From an uncultured Lachnospiraceae bacterium (GTDB taxonomy: Bacteria > Bacillota > Clostridia > Lachnospirales > Lachnospiraceae): a DNA stretch of 64,000 bases. Position 1 is the stretch's first letter; every line of letters begins with the position of its first letter. Positions 17,643-28,000 of the stretch are shown here, in pieces. Position numbers and translations under genes: made by a program. The stretch spans positions 11,062 through 75,061 of the forward strand of contig USDK01000004.1 of the NCBI GenBank assembly GCA_900553355.1, read 5' to 3'. The notes beneath the pieces are model-generated. The model saw only the letters and a program-made list of their open reading frames with translations. It searched no databases and was not told where the DNA came from.

Positions 17643-18902
17643 ATGATAGGAAAGAACGACGATCAGATCAGGTGTTCGTTCTGTAACAAGACCCAGAGTC
17701 AGGTCCGCAAGCTGATTGCCGGACCTAACGGGGCATATATCTGTGATGAATGTATTGATGTATGCACAGAGATTCTGGAAGAAGAGTTCGAATATGATAA
17801 TGGACGGTCCTGGAATCCTTTTTCCGACATTAATCTTTTAAAGCCGGAGGAGATCAAGGCGTTTCTGGATGAGTATGTGATCGGCCAGGATGAGGCAAAA
17901 AAGGTGCTGTCTGTATCGGTTTACAATCATTATAAACGGATCATGGCGCAGAAGGATCTGGGCGTAGAGCTCAGCAAGAGTAATATTCTGATGCTGGGAC
18001 CTACCGGTTGTGGAAAGACACTGCTGGCACAGTCACTGGCAAAGATTCTGAACGTACCTTTTGCCATTGCAGACGCGACCGCTTTGACAGAAGCCGGTTA
18101 TGTGGGTGAGGATGTGGAAAATATCCTGCTGAAGATCATCCAGGCGGCGGACGGAGATATTGAGCGTGCAGAATACGGGATCATCTATATTGATGAGATC
18201 GACAAGATCACGCGCAAATCAGAAAATCCTTCGATAACCAGAGATGTATCCGGAGAAGGAGTACAGCAGGCTCTTTTGAAGATCATTGAAGGAACGGTGG
18301 CGAACGTGCCGCCTCAGGGAGGACGGAAGCATCCGCACCAGGAGCTGATCCAGATCGATACGACGAATATTTTGTTCATCTGCGGCGGAGCCTTTGAAGG
18401 CATCGACAAGATCATCGAAAAGAGAATTGACCAGAAATCCATCGGATTTAACGTTGAGATCGCAGAGAAACATGAGGATGATATCGACAGGCTGCTGGAG
18501 CAGGTACTGCCCCAGGATCTGGTGAAATACGGACTGATTCCGGAACTGGTGGGACGTGTCCCGGTGATCGTATCTCTGGAGATGCTGGATAAGGAAGCAT
18601 TGATCCGCATCCTGACGGAGCCGAGAAACGCGATCACAAAGCAGTATCAGAAGATGCTGGAACTGGACGGCGTGGAACTGACTTTTGATGATGATGCGCT
18701 GGAAGCCATCGCCGAGACTTCTCTGAAGAGAAAGACCGGGGCAAGAGGGCTGCGTGCGATCATGGAGAATGTCATGATGGATATCATGTATAAAGCTCCG
18801 TCTGACGAGACACTGAAGTCGTGCCGTATTACAGAAGATGTGGTAAAGGGAGGGGCAGCGCCTCTTCTGGAGCATAATTCTGTCAGAAGCGAGAGTGCAT
18901 AG
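17643..18902 (+). CDS. clpX: ATP-dependent Clp protease unfoldase subunit ClpX
   Basis: The 419-residue AAA+ unfoldase that feeds ClpP. It has an N-terminal zinc-binding domain (CSFCNKTQ ... CDECIDVC), Walker A GPTGCGKT, Walker [11 protein letters not shown], and the pore loop GYVGEDV. The IGF-type loop that docks on ClpP (KSIGFNVEI) is present. An intrinsic terminator follows it, separating it partly from lon. Confidence 0.98.
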   Translation: MIGKNDDQIRCSFCNKTQSQVRKLIAGPNGAYICDECIDVCTEILEEEFEYDNGRSWNPFSDINLLKPEEIKAFLDEYVIGQDEAKKVLSVSVYNHYKRIMAQKDLGVELSKSNILMLGPTGCGKTLLAQSLAKILNVPFAIADATALTEAGYVGEDVENILLKIIQAADGDIERAEYGIIYIDEIDKITRKSENPSITRDVSGEGVQQALLKIIEGTVANVPPQGGRKHPHQELIQIDTTNILFICGGAFEGIDKIIEKRIDQKSIGFNVEIAEKHEDDIDRLLEQVLPQDLVKYGLIPELVGRVPVIVSLEMLDKEALIRILTEPRNAITKQYQKMLELDGVELTFDDDALEAIAETSLKRKTGARGLRAIMENVMMDIMYKAPSDETLKSCRITEDVVKGGAAPLLEHNSVRSESA

Positions 18903-18905
18903 AAC

Positions 18906-18944
18906 AAGGGCGGGTGCAAGCAAGATTGCGCCTGCCCTTTTATA
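18906..18944 (+). terminator. Intrinsic terminator between clpX and lon
   Basis: AAGGGCGGGTGCAA (18906-18919) pairs with TTGCGCCTGCCCTT (two G-U pairs) around a six-base loop and is followed by TTTAT. It lies 33 bases before the lon start, so lon is either expressed by read-through or has a promoter that I cannot identify. Confidence 0.75.
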
Positions 18945-18976
18945 TACGAATATATCAGAAAAAGAGGAGAAATTAC

Positions 18977-21325
18977 ATGAGCAAAGAGACAAGAAGTCTG
19001 CCCATGGTAGCGCTTAGAGGATTGACAATCCTGCCGGAGATGGTCAGGCATTTTGACGTCAGCAGGGAGAAATCCCTGCTGGCCATCGAAGAGGCGGTGC
19101 AGGGAGATCAGAAAATCTTTCTGACTGCCCAGAAGGATATCGAGGTTGTAGATCCAAAAGCGGATGATCTGTATCAGGTGGGATGTATCGCCACGATCAG
19201 ACAGATTGTGAAACTGCCGAAGAAGATCAGTCGTGTGCTGATTTCCGGAGAGGCAAGAGCAGTGATCAATACGGTGGAATTTGAGGAGCCTTATCTGAGA
19301 GCGAATGTAACGGTGATGCCTGACACAGAAGAGATCCCGGAGGAGGTTCCTGGCGCCGGTGAAAAACTAAGCCGGGAGGCAATGCTCCGGGGACTTCGGG
19401 ATGTGTTTAAGGAGTATGCGGCCAAGGAGCCGAAAGTATCGAAGGAGATCGGCGCACAGATTGAAGGGATCGAAGACCTGAAACAGCTGGTAGATCTGAC
19501 AGCGGCGAATGTTCCCTTTTCCTGGGAAGATACCCAGGAGCTTCTGGAGGAGCCGGATCTGGCCAGACGTTATGAGCTGCTGGTCTATAAGCTGGTTAAA
19601 GAAATCCAGATCCTCAATGTAAAAGAAGAGATTCAGGCCAAGGTAAAAGAAAGGGTCGATAAAAATCAGAGAGAATATATCCTTCGGGAAGAGCTGAAGT
19701 GGATCCGGGAAGAGCTGGGAGATGACAATATGCTCTCGGATGCGGATGAGTTCCAGCAGGCGGCGGATGCTCTGCAGGCGCCGGATGAGGTTAAAGAGAA
19801 GCTGAATAAAGAGATCAAGCGATTCCGTAATACCATGAACAGCCCGGCAGAGACGGGAGTGATCCGGACTTATATCGAGTCCCTCCTGGAAATGCCCTGG
19901 GATAAAATGTGTGAAGAACATAAGGACATTGCTTATGCCAGCAGGATTCTGGAAGAAGACCACTACGGTCTGGAGAAAGTCAAAGAGCGAGTGCTGGAAT
20001 TTCTGGCAGTCCGGGCGCTGACCAAAAAAGGAGATACGCCGATCCTGTGTCTGGTAGGGCCGCCGGGAACCGGCAAAACGTCTATTGCCCGGTCCCTTGC
20101 CAGAGCGCTGAAAAAGCCTTATGTCAGGATTTCTCTTGGAGGAGTAAGGGACGAAGCTGAGATCCGGGGTCACAGAAGGACCTATGTCGGAGCCATGCCA
20201 GGACGGATCGCAGCAGGACTGAGGCAGGCCGGAGTGAAGAATCCACTGATGCTGCTGGATGAGATTGACAAGGTAAGCAACGATTATAAAGGAGATACCT
20301 TTTCTGCGCTTCTGGAAGTGCTGGACAGCGAGCAGAACAGCCGGTTCAGAGACCACTATCTGGAGGTGCCGCTGGATCTTTCGGAGGTATTGTTTGTTAC
20401 GACCGCCAATACGGTTCAGACGATACCAAGGCCTTTGCTGGACCGAATGGAAGTCATTGAGATAAGCAGCTATACGGAAAATGAAAAAATGCATATCGCG
20501 CTGGAGCATCTGATTCCCAAACAGCTGGAAAAGCACGGACTGACAAAGAATCAGCTGACGATCAGTAAAAAAGCACTGTGGAAGATTGCAAGAAATTATA
20601 CCAAAGAGGCCGGTGTTCGTCAGCTGGAGCGGAAGATCGGAGATATCTGCAGGAAGACTGCAAAAGAAATCCTGGAAGGAAAGAAAAAGGCAGTCCATGT
20701 AACGGAGAGAAATCTGTCGTCCTATCTTGGAAAAGAGCTGTTCATTTACCAGATGGCAAATGAAGCCGACGAGGTGGGAATCGTCCGGGGACTGGCCTGG
20801 ACCAGTGTAGGTGGAGACACCCTGGAGATTGAGGTAAATGTAATGCCTGGAGAAGGAGAGATTCTCCTGACCGGGCAGATGGGAGATGTCATGAAGGAAT
20901 CCGCAAGAACTGGGATCAGCTATATCCGTTCTGTGAGTAAAAAGCACAGGATTGCGGAAGACTTCTTTAAAGAGCATGATGTACATATCCATATTCCGGA
21001 GGGAGCAGTGCCAAAAGACGGGCCGTCAGCAGGAATCACTATGGCGACAGCCATGTTTTCAGCGATTACAGGCAAAAAGGTACGCTCAGACGTGGCGATG
21101 ACCGGGGAGATCACGCTGCGGGGCAGAGTGCTTCCCATCGGTGGGTTAAAAGAAAAGCTGCTGGCTGCGAAGAATGCAGGAATTAAAACCGTACTGGTGC
21201 CAGAGGAGAATGAGCCGGATGTAGAAGAGATCTCATCGGAGATTACCAAAGGTCTGGAAATCGTTTTTGTATCCCATATGGAAGAAGTTCTGAAGCTTGC
21301 ACTGGCAAAAAGGAGGAGCGTATGA
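18977..21325 (+). CDS. lon: Endopeptidase Lon
   Basis: A 782-residue LonA-type AAA+ protease. The N-terminal substrate-binding domain starts at about residue 10 (LPMVALRGLTILPEMV), then the coiled middle, Walker A GPPGTGKTS, Walker B LMLLDEIDKV, and the C-terminal serine protease domain. That domain carries the catalytic Ser in PKDGPSAGITM and the Lys in the following LKEKLLAAKNAG region. The ATG at 18977 is preceded by GAGGAG; an upstream extension of the frame crosses the terminator and was rejected. Its stop overlaps the engB start (ATGA). Confidence 0.97.
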   Translation: MSKETRSLPMVALRGLTILPEMVRHFDVSREKSLLAIEEAVQGDQKIFLTAQKDIEVVDPKADDLYQVGCIATIRQIVKLPKKISRVLISGEARAVINTVEFEEPYLRANVTVMPDTEEIPEEVPGAGEKLSREAMLRGLRDVFKEYAAKEPKVSKEIGAQIEGIEDLKQLVDLTAANVPFSWEDTQELLEEPDLARRYELLVYKLVKEIQILNVKEEIQAKVKERVDKNQREYILREELKWIREELGDDNMLSDADEFQQAADALQAPDEVKEKLNKEIKRFRNTMNSPAETGVIRTYIESLLEMPWDKMCEEHKDIAYASRILEEDHYGLEKVKERVLEFLAVRALTKKGDTPILCLVGPPGTGKTSIARSLARALKKPYVRISLGGVRDEAEIRGHRRTYVGAMPGRIAAGLRQAGVKNPLMLLDEIDKVSNDYKGDTFSALLEVLDSEQNSRFRDHYLEVPLDLSEVLFVTTANTVQTIPRPLLDRMEVIEISSYTENEKMHIALEHLIPKQLEKHGLTKNQLTISKKALWKIARNYTKEAGVRQLERKIGDICRKTAKEILEGKKKAVHVTERNLSSYLGKELFIYQMANEADEVGIVRGLAWTSVGGDTLEIEVNVMPGEGEILLTGQMGDVMKESARTGISYIRSVSKKHRIAEDFFKEHDVHIHIPEGAVPKDGPSAGITMATAMFSAITGKKVRSDVAMTGEITLRGRVLPIGGLKEKLLAAKNAGIKTVLVPEENEPDVEEISSEITKGLEIVFVSHMEEVLKLALAKRRSV

Positions 21326-21921
21326 TCATAAAAACAGTGAATCTGGAGACAGTCTGTGGAATTACCAGTGTATTGCCGGAGAATACCCTGCCGGAGATCG
21401 CTTTTGCAGGAAAATCCAATGTAGGCAAGTCTTCTCTGATCAATGCACTGATGAACCGTAAGTCCTATGCAAGGATCTCAGCAACCCCGGGTAAGACACA
21501 GACAATCAATTTTTATAATATCAATGAGGAGTTGTATCTGGTAGACCTGCCGGGATACGGATACGCAAAGGTATCTGAACAGGAAAAACAGAAATGGGGA
21601 CAGCTGATCGAGCGGTATCTCCACGGATCCAGGCAGCTGAAAGCGGTGTTCCTGCTGATCGATATCCGGCATGAGCCGTCTGCCAATGATAAGATGATGT
21701 ACGACTGGGTGGTGTCACAGGGATATCATCCGATCATCATTGCTACAAAACTTGATAAAATCAAAAGAAGCCAGGTAGACAAGCACCTGAAGATGCTGCG
21801 GACCGGCCTCTCGCTGGTGCCGGGCACGAAGATTATCCCGTTTTCATCCATGACAAAGCAGGGGAGAGATGAAATCTGGGAGCTTGTGGAGACAGAGTAT
21901 CTGGAGAAAAAAGGGGTGTAG
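21322..21921 (+). CDS. engB: Ribosome biogenesis GTPase EngB (YihA/YsxC)
   Basis: A 199-residue TRAFAC GTPase needed for late 50S assembly. Motifs: G1 AGKSNVGKSS near residue 30, the G2 region ATPGKTQTINFY, G3 DLPGYGYAKV, G4 ATKLDKIK. The start overlaps the lon stop by four bases, with AGGAGG upstream, so the pair is probably translationally coupled. lon-engB adjacency is common in Firmicutes. Confidence 0.97.
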   Translation: MIIKTVNLETVCGITSVLPENTLPEIAFAGKSNVGKSSLINALMNRKSYARISATPGKTQTINFYNINEELYLVDLPGYGYAKVSEQEKQKWGQLIERYLHGSRQLKAVFLLIDIRHEPSANDKMMYDWVVSQGYHPIIIATKLDKIKRSQVDKHLKMLRTGLSLVPGTKIIPFSSMTKQGRDEIWELVETEYLEKKGV

Positions 21922-21930
21922 TTACAAAAA

Positions 21931-23079
21931 ATGGAAACAAATTTCAGAGAACAGCTGAATGATAACCGGCCTTACTGGAAAGTGATCATCAGTCTGGCAG
22001 TCAGTCTGATCGGTACGATCTTGTTTATATATGTGGGCATCCGACTGCTTGGCTTTTTCATGCCTTTTGTCATTGGGTGGTTTATTGCCTATATTGCAAG
22101 TCCACTGGTCAACTGGCTGGAAAAACGTCTGAAGCTGGTGAAGAAGCTTGGATCGGCCCTGATCATTATCCTGGTGCTGGGGGCCCTGATCTTTGTCATA
22201 TATTTTGTCGTGAGCCGTATGTGGAGAGAGGTGTCCTCGCTGATCCAGGATATGCCGTCTATGTATGCGGATCTGGAGAAGGTGCTGGACAAGACCGGGC
22301 AGAATCTGAACGGGGTTTTCCAGATGCTTCCGGAAGGAATCCAGAACGGCTGGAGAGAAATGATGGGAGATCTGGATCAGTCTGCAGGGAATCTGATGGG
22401 GAGCTTAAGCGAACCGACAGTGACAGCTGCCGGAAATGTGGCAAAGAGAATCCCGTCTATCCTGATCAGTACGATCGTGACGATCATTTCCGCCTACTTC
22501 TTCATAGCTGAACGTGAGGAGCTGATCGTCTGGTCAAAGAAAGTAGCCCCGGATCCGCTGGTGAATCGGATGAGCATGGTAATGTCAAATCTGAAATATG
22601 CGGTGGGAGGATATTTTAAGGCTCAGTTTAAGATCATGTTTGTGGTATATATCATTCTGGTCATCGGTTTTGCAGTTTTAAAGGTACATTTTTCCTTTCT
22701 GCTTGCACTGTTGATCGCATTCCTGGATTTTCTTCCATTTTTTGGAACTGGTACAGCGCTGATCCCCTGGGCGGTCTATCAGCTGGTGACCGGGAATTTC
22801 CGTATGTTAATCGGCCTTCTGATCCTGTGTGGAGTGACGCAGCTGGTACGTCAGCTGATCCAGCCGAAGCTTGTGGGAGACAGTATGGGGATCCGGCCAT
22901 TGCCGACCCTGGCCTTTCTTTATATTGGATACAGGATCGGAAGCGTGCTGGGGATGATCTTTGCTGTTCCTGTGGGCATGATCATCATCAATCTCTATAA
23001 GGCCGGCGCATTTGATTATATTCTGGATGATGTGAAGATCCTTGTAGGAGGGATCATGAATCTGAGAAAAAAACAATAA
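21931..23079 (+). CDS. AI-2E family membrane permease
   Basis: A 382-residue membrane protein of the AI-2E (YdgG/TqsA-like, UPF0118) family. Hydrophobic helices lie at about 18-75 (two segments split by a charged turn), 80-100, 180-200, 235-330 and 335-365. A soluble loop lies at about 105-175. The family includes an autoinducer-2 exporter and Na+/H+ antiporter-like members, so substrate cannot be assigned. Only 9 bases separate it from engB. The hairpin in the cstA leader may terminate this transcript. Confidence 0.87.
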   Translation: METNFREQLNDNRPYWKVIISLAVSLIGTILFIYVGIRLLGFFMPFVIGWFIAYIASPLVNWLEKRLKLVKKLGSALIIILVLGALIFVIYFVVSRMWREVSSLIQDMPSMYADLEKVLDKTGQNLNGVFQMLPEGIQNGWREMMGDLDQSAGNLMGSLSEPTVTAAGNVAKRIPSILISTIVTIISAYFFIAEREELIVWSKKVAPDPLVNRMSMVMSNLKYAVGGYFKAQFKIMFVVYIILVIGFAVLKVHFSFLLALLIAFLDFLPFFGTGTALIPWAVYQLVTGNFRMLIGLLILCGVTQLVRQLIQPKLVGDSMGIRPLPTLAFLYIGYRIGSVLGMIFAVPVGMIIINLYKAGAFDYILDDVKILVGGIMNLRKKQ

Positions 23080-23105
23080 AAAAAACAGATTGCGCTCGGT
23101 TTTTG

Positions 23106-23188
23106 TTGACAATTAAAAAATAATGGTTATAATAGAAATCGTCCTCTGGTATGAAAAAAGATGCCGGAGGGCGGTTTTGCTTTATTTT
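23106..23188 (+). promoter_or_regulatory. Consensus promoter followed at once by a terminator-like hairpin (cstA leader)
   Basis: TTGACA (23106-23111) and TATAAT (23128-23133) are 16 bp apart, the best promoter in the window. The arm 23138-23152 pairs over 15 positions (four G-U) with 23161-23175 around an 8-base A-rich loop, then TTTGCTTTATTTT follows. The hairpin therefore starts at or just before the predicted +1. A second weaker promoter (TTGTCA 23198-23203, 17 bp, TGTATT 23221-23226) lies after it. Confidence 0.6.
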
Positions 23189-23251
23189 GGTAGGTTATTG
23201 TCAGGTGGGAGAAATTTTCATGTATTGTGAGACTGAAGGAGAGTGGAGATT

Positions 23252-24949
23252 ATGAACACATTGGTAATTGTACTGATCGCGGCCGTATGCCTGTTTGCTG
23301 CATACGTGCTGTATGGCAGATGGCTTGCGAAAAAATGGGGGATAGACCCAAAAGCAAAGACACCTGCAGTGATACATAATGATGGACAGGACTATGTGCC
23401 GACGGACGGGTGGACCGTATTCGCGCATCAGTTTTCTTCCATTGCCGGGGCAGGTCCGGTGACTGGTGCGATCCAGGCGGCGGCTTTTGGATGGCTTCCC
23501 GTGCTTCTGTGGATTATCCTTGGAGGAATCTTTTTTGGAGCCGTTACTGATTTTGGCGCACTGTACGCCAGTGTAAAGAATGACGGAAAATCTATGGGAC
23601 TTCTGATCGAGAAGTATATCGGAAGAACCGGACGGAAGCTGTTCCTTGGTTTCTGCTGGCTGTTCTGCCTGATCGTAATCGCGGCGTTTGCGGATATGGT
23701 AGCAGATACCTTTAATGCATATGTCGTGACGGACGGAGTGAAGACCCTGGCGGAAAACGCAACAGTAAACGGCGCGGCAGGAAGTATTTCTCTGTTTTTC
23801 ATCCTGTTTGCTGTAGTATTTGGGGTTGTACAGCATAAGGTGAAATTTACAGGATGGAAGGAAGTTGTATTTGGCCTTGTCTGTACGGTACTTGCATTTG
23901 TATTTGGTATGAATTTTCCAGTGATCCTGGGAAAAGAAATGTGGGTATACATTGCATTTATCTACATCTTTCTGGCAGCTGTGCTTCCTATGTGGTTTGT
24001 GATGCAGCCAAGAGACTATATGTCCACATTTATGTTTATCGGCATGATCGCCGGTGCAGTTCTTGGACTTGTCTTTGCACACCCGTCCATGAACCTTCCG
24101 GCATTTACCGGATTTGAGAATGAAAGCCTGGGAACCCTGTTCCCGATCCTGTTTGTTACGGTAGCCTGCGGAGCGGTTTCCGGTTTCCACAGCCTTGTTT
24201 CATCAGGAACCTCTTCGAAGACAATTTCAAATGAAAAGGATATGCTGAAGGTCGGATATGGCGCCATGGTACTGGAAAGCCTTCTGGCAGTCGTTGCACT
24301 TTGTGTAGCAGGCGCGGCGGCCGGAGCAGATGGAACCGCAGCGGTGGGAACACCGTTCCAGATCTTTTCTTCCGGTGTGGCAGGATTCCTTGAGATGTTT
24401 GGTATCCCGGTCTATGTGGCACAGAGCTTTATGACCATGTGTGTATCAGCCCTGGCGTTTACCACATTGGATTCGGTAGCACGTATTGGACGTATGTCCT
24501 TCCAGGAACTGTTCAGTACCGATGATATGGAACATGCAGAGGGCTGGAGAAAGGTACTTTGCAACAAATATTTTTCAACGCTGATCACTCTGGTATTTGG
24601 TTACATCCTGACACAGGTAGGATATTCCAATATCTGGCCTCTGTTTGGAAGTGCCAATCAGCTTTTGAGCGCACTGGTACTGATTACACTCTGTGTATTC
24701 CTGAAGGTGACAGGCAGAGAACTTCGGACACTGGTTCCGCCGTTTGTGATCATGCTTGTGGTTACCTTCTCAGCGCTGATCCAGAGATTTATCTCTCTTG
24801 TCAAGGCATTCTCAGCAGGAACCGGCGTATTTATGGTAGAAGGCCTGCAGTTGATCGTGGCAGTACTGCTGATGATCCTGGGCGTAACTATCGTGTATAC
24901 CTCTGGAAAAGAACTGATCCAGAAGAAGGCAGAAAAGCCGGCTGCATAA
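23252..24949 (+). CDS. cstA: Carbon starvation protein CstA family permease
   Basis: A 565-residue, roughly 16-helix membrane protein of the CstA family, whose characterised members import peptides or pyruvate. Early signatures: AAYVLYGRWLAKKWGI, VPTDGWTVFAHQFSSIAGAGP, and GAVTDFGALYASVKNDGKS. Later ones: FHSLVSSGTSSKTISNE and ALAFTTLDSVARIGR. The start at ATG 23252 sits ten bases after AAGGAG; an in-frame GTG at 23243 is too close. It is monocistronic, bounded by terminators on both sides. Confidence 0.93.
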   Translation: MNTLVIVLIAAVCLFAAYVLYGRWLAKKWGIDPKAKTPAVIHNDGQDYVPTDGWTVFAHQFSSIAGAGPVTGAIQAAAFGWLPVLLWIILGGIFFGAVTDFGALYASVKNDGKSMGLLIEKYIGRTGRKLFLGFCWLFCLIVIAAFADMVADTFNAYVVTDGVKTLAENATVNGAAGSISLFFILFAVVFGVVQHKVKFTGWKEVVFGLVCTVLAFVFGMNFPVILGKEMWVYIAFIYIFLAAVLPMWFVMQPRDYMSTFMFIGMIAGAVLGLVFAHPSMNLPAFTGFENESLGTLFPILFVTVACGAVSGFHSLVSSGTSSKTISNEKDMLKVGYGAMVLESLLAVVALCVAGAAAGADGTAAVGTPFQIFSSGVAGFLEMFGIPVYVAQSFMTMCVSALAFTTLDSVARIGRMSFQELFSTDDMEHAEGWRKVLCNKYFSTLITLVFGYILTQVGYSNIWPLFGSANQLLSALVLITLCVFLKVTGRELRTLVPPFVIMLVVTFSALIQRFISLVKAFSAGTGVFMVEGLQLIVAVLLMILGVTIVYTSGKELIQKKAEKPAA

Positions 24950-24990
24950 AGGATGAGCTGATATAATTAATCATTGTATAATGAAGAGTA

Positions 24991-25030
24991 AAAATACAGG
25001 ACGGGCAGATGCCGTCCTGTATTTTCTTTT
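24991..25030 (+). terminator. Intrinsic terminator after cstA
   Basis: AAAATACAGGACGG (24991-25004) and CCGTCCTGTATTTT (25012-25025) form a perfect 14-bp stem with a 7-base loop, followed by CTTTT. The A/T ends make it potentially bidirectional. Confidence 0.9.
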
Positions 25031-25092
25031 GAAGCAGGATTTGCTATACTGAAGAAAAACGAGACGGACATACTTTTGGATGGTGACCAGAG

Positions 25093-28000
25093 ATGAGAAA
25101 TTATGATTTTGGCAGAAGGCTGGAAGAACAGCAGTTTGAGCGGATGGCCTGTGAGATTGTAGGACAGAGGGAGAGAATCCGGTTCCAGACATACCGGAAG
25201 GGAAAAGATCAGGGAAAAGACGGCCTCTGGTATGACGAAAAAGGAAGCATCGTTCTGCAGGCAAAGTGCTGCCGGGATTTTCAGAGCCTGTTTCGCAGCC
25301 TGAAGGATGAGGCGGAAAAGGTAGAAAAGCTTGATCCGGACCGGTACATCCTGGTGGTGTCCCTGCCCTTGAGCGCAGGAGAAGCAAAGAAGATCCGGGA
25401 GCGATTTGGGCCATGGCTTTCAAAGAGTGAGGATCTGATCGATGGAAATATGCTGAATGGTCTTTTGTCGGATCCGGACTACCGATGGAGCGAGAAAAAT
25501 TTTACCGGCCTGTGGATGACGGACGGGGCTGTTCTGGAGGAACTTCTGGCAGATGCGTTTCAAAGGGGAAGAAGGACGCGCAGCGCCAGAGAGTGGAAAA
25601 AGGCGATAGAAGCCTGCAGGTCGTTTGTACAGACAGAAGTTTATGATAAGGCATCCGAACGTCTGGAGAAAGATCACGTAGTCGTGGTGTCCGGACAGCC
25701 CGGCATGGGAAAGACAACGATTGCACGGATCCTGGCGCTTGGTTTTCTGCAGCCGGATCCAAAAACTGAAGATGGGGCCAAATGGCAGAGGGAAGGCTTT
25801 TGCTGGGCCTTGGGACTGGAAGAGATAGATGAAGCCTGGAAAGAGGATGTAAGGCAGGTATTTGTGCTGGATGATTACTGGGGATCCGTGCTTCACCGTG
25901 AGAGAAGCCGCAGAGAAAGCAGGATGCTGTCGGATCTGATCTGTCAGATAGAAGAGGCGGACAACAAACGACTGATCATCACATCCAGGGAATACATTGT
26001 CCAGCAGGCGATGGATCAGAATCCGGAACTTCGTGATCTGATCCGGGAGCGGAAACTGGAATGTGTGCTGAAAGAATACACAAATTCTGAGAAGGCGGAG
26101 ATTTTGTTTGCACATCTGGAGGCTGCAGATCTGGAGTGGGATTATGTCGAGAGCATCTTTGGGTGCTGTGACTGGCTGATAAAGCATAGAGGATATAACC
26201 CCAGAGTGATCGAGCAGTTTTTTAAGGAATGCCATCAGGAGGAGTATCCGCCGGCGGAATATGCAGAAGAGCTGAAAGAGTGGATCGAGTATCCGGAACG
26301 GATGTGGGAAGGCGTATTTCGGGAACTGTCAGAAGAAGCAAAAGTGACCGCCCTGATTGCTGCCATTACCGAATCGCCGGCCAGTCTGTCTGATATCCGT
26401 GAGACTTATGGATGTTATGTGCAGAACTATGCAGGAAAAGAAGCACCGAAAGCTTTTGAAGCCTGCATTTCAGAATTGGAAGAAACTGTGGTCTATACTT
26501 ATTTTGATGAAGAGACAGAAGAGATTTATCTGGATTTTGAAAATCCTTCGGTGATGGATTTCCTGCTGGATTATCTGTCCAGAAACCGGGAATTTTATCT
26601 TCCGCTTCTGACGGAATGCAGTATCTATTATGATCAGCTGTTAATGCTGGCAGAATCCTTTAAGGGGTTAAGCCGCAAAAGTGATGAACGGCTGGAAACA
26701 CGGTGTGTGGAGGAGTTTTATACTATGCCGTCGAGACTGCCTGGGCTTGGGATCCCTGGTGACCGGGACGGTGGCTGGGAGGAAGGAAGCCGTTTTAGCG
26801 GGAGGGCCTTTTCCCTGATGCGGGCCTCGTCAAAGAAACCGGACGGCCGGATATGGAAATTCATCCATGAATATGTAGAGACCTTTTTTGAACGCCTGGA
26901 GGAAGGAAGACAAGGAAAAGAAGGGGAGATGCCTCTGATCGACGGACCAGATGAGATGGAGGATTTTGCAGGACTCCTTTCCGTATGTGAGGCATCCGGA
27001 ATGCATTTTGATGGGGAAGTATTGACAGGGGAATACTGGGAACATTGTATGCTGTATCCAGAATACCGTGGATTCTGGGAGCTCAAGGAAACATATCCGG
27101 AAGCCGTACAGAAAATCGAAGATGAGTGCAGGACGTATCTGAAAACCCATTTAAAGCAGATCCTTCTGGATACGTTGATCGAATATGGGCAGAGAGAATA
27201 CTGGGTGGCGCAGGATATGCTGACAGATGATATTCCCTGGATTTTGAGGGAATATGGACTGTATTATACCAGAAAGTTTAAGGAAGAGATCCGGACAATC
27301 ACCGGGCGTTATAATGAAGGAGCCGATATCAAGGTCCTTGGGATCTATGAAGAGCCGCATCGTCTGACCCCGGAGGAGACTGCATATTTCCGGACCAAAG
27401 AGCAGGGATATGAACGCCTTCTGGGTCCCCTTGCACGAGAGACGGAATTTGATACAGAAGAAGAACTAAGAAAACAAGGGTTTACAGAAGAGAACCAACA
27501 TCTTCTCTATAAGGCGCTGGAGGAAGGAAATCCCTGGTATGTCCAGGAGTTTCTGCAAGATCCGGGCGGTTTTGCGGTCCTGAAAAGGATAGAAGAAAAG
27601 GGACGGCAATATTTTTTCAGAATTTTTAAATCGTTGGACGAATTTATGGCTGCAGTATGGCTGACAATATGGGAGGATATGCCGGGGCTTGTCAGGGATG
27701 CGGCTTCGGTCTGTGTGGATTACGCCGTGGAGACCATGGGGATGAGCACTCCGGCCCTGTCGTATAAAAAGATGGAAGCCATGGATTCTTATCAGAAACT
27801 GGACAGCAGGGACAAAAGAGCGAAAGAGATCCTGTTCCAGTATTTGTTTGAGCAGCAGGGAAACTGGGTGCATCCCAGACAGGACAGTGTGATCTTGTAC
27901 TGGCTCTGCAGGCTGGTGAATTATGACGAGTATTTTGACTGGAGCTTTTTCCCGGAAAGATGCTGGATGCCTATGGCAAGAAAAGAAGACGGTGAAAAAG

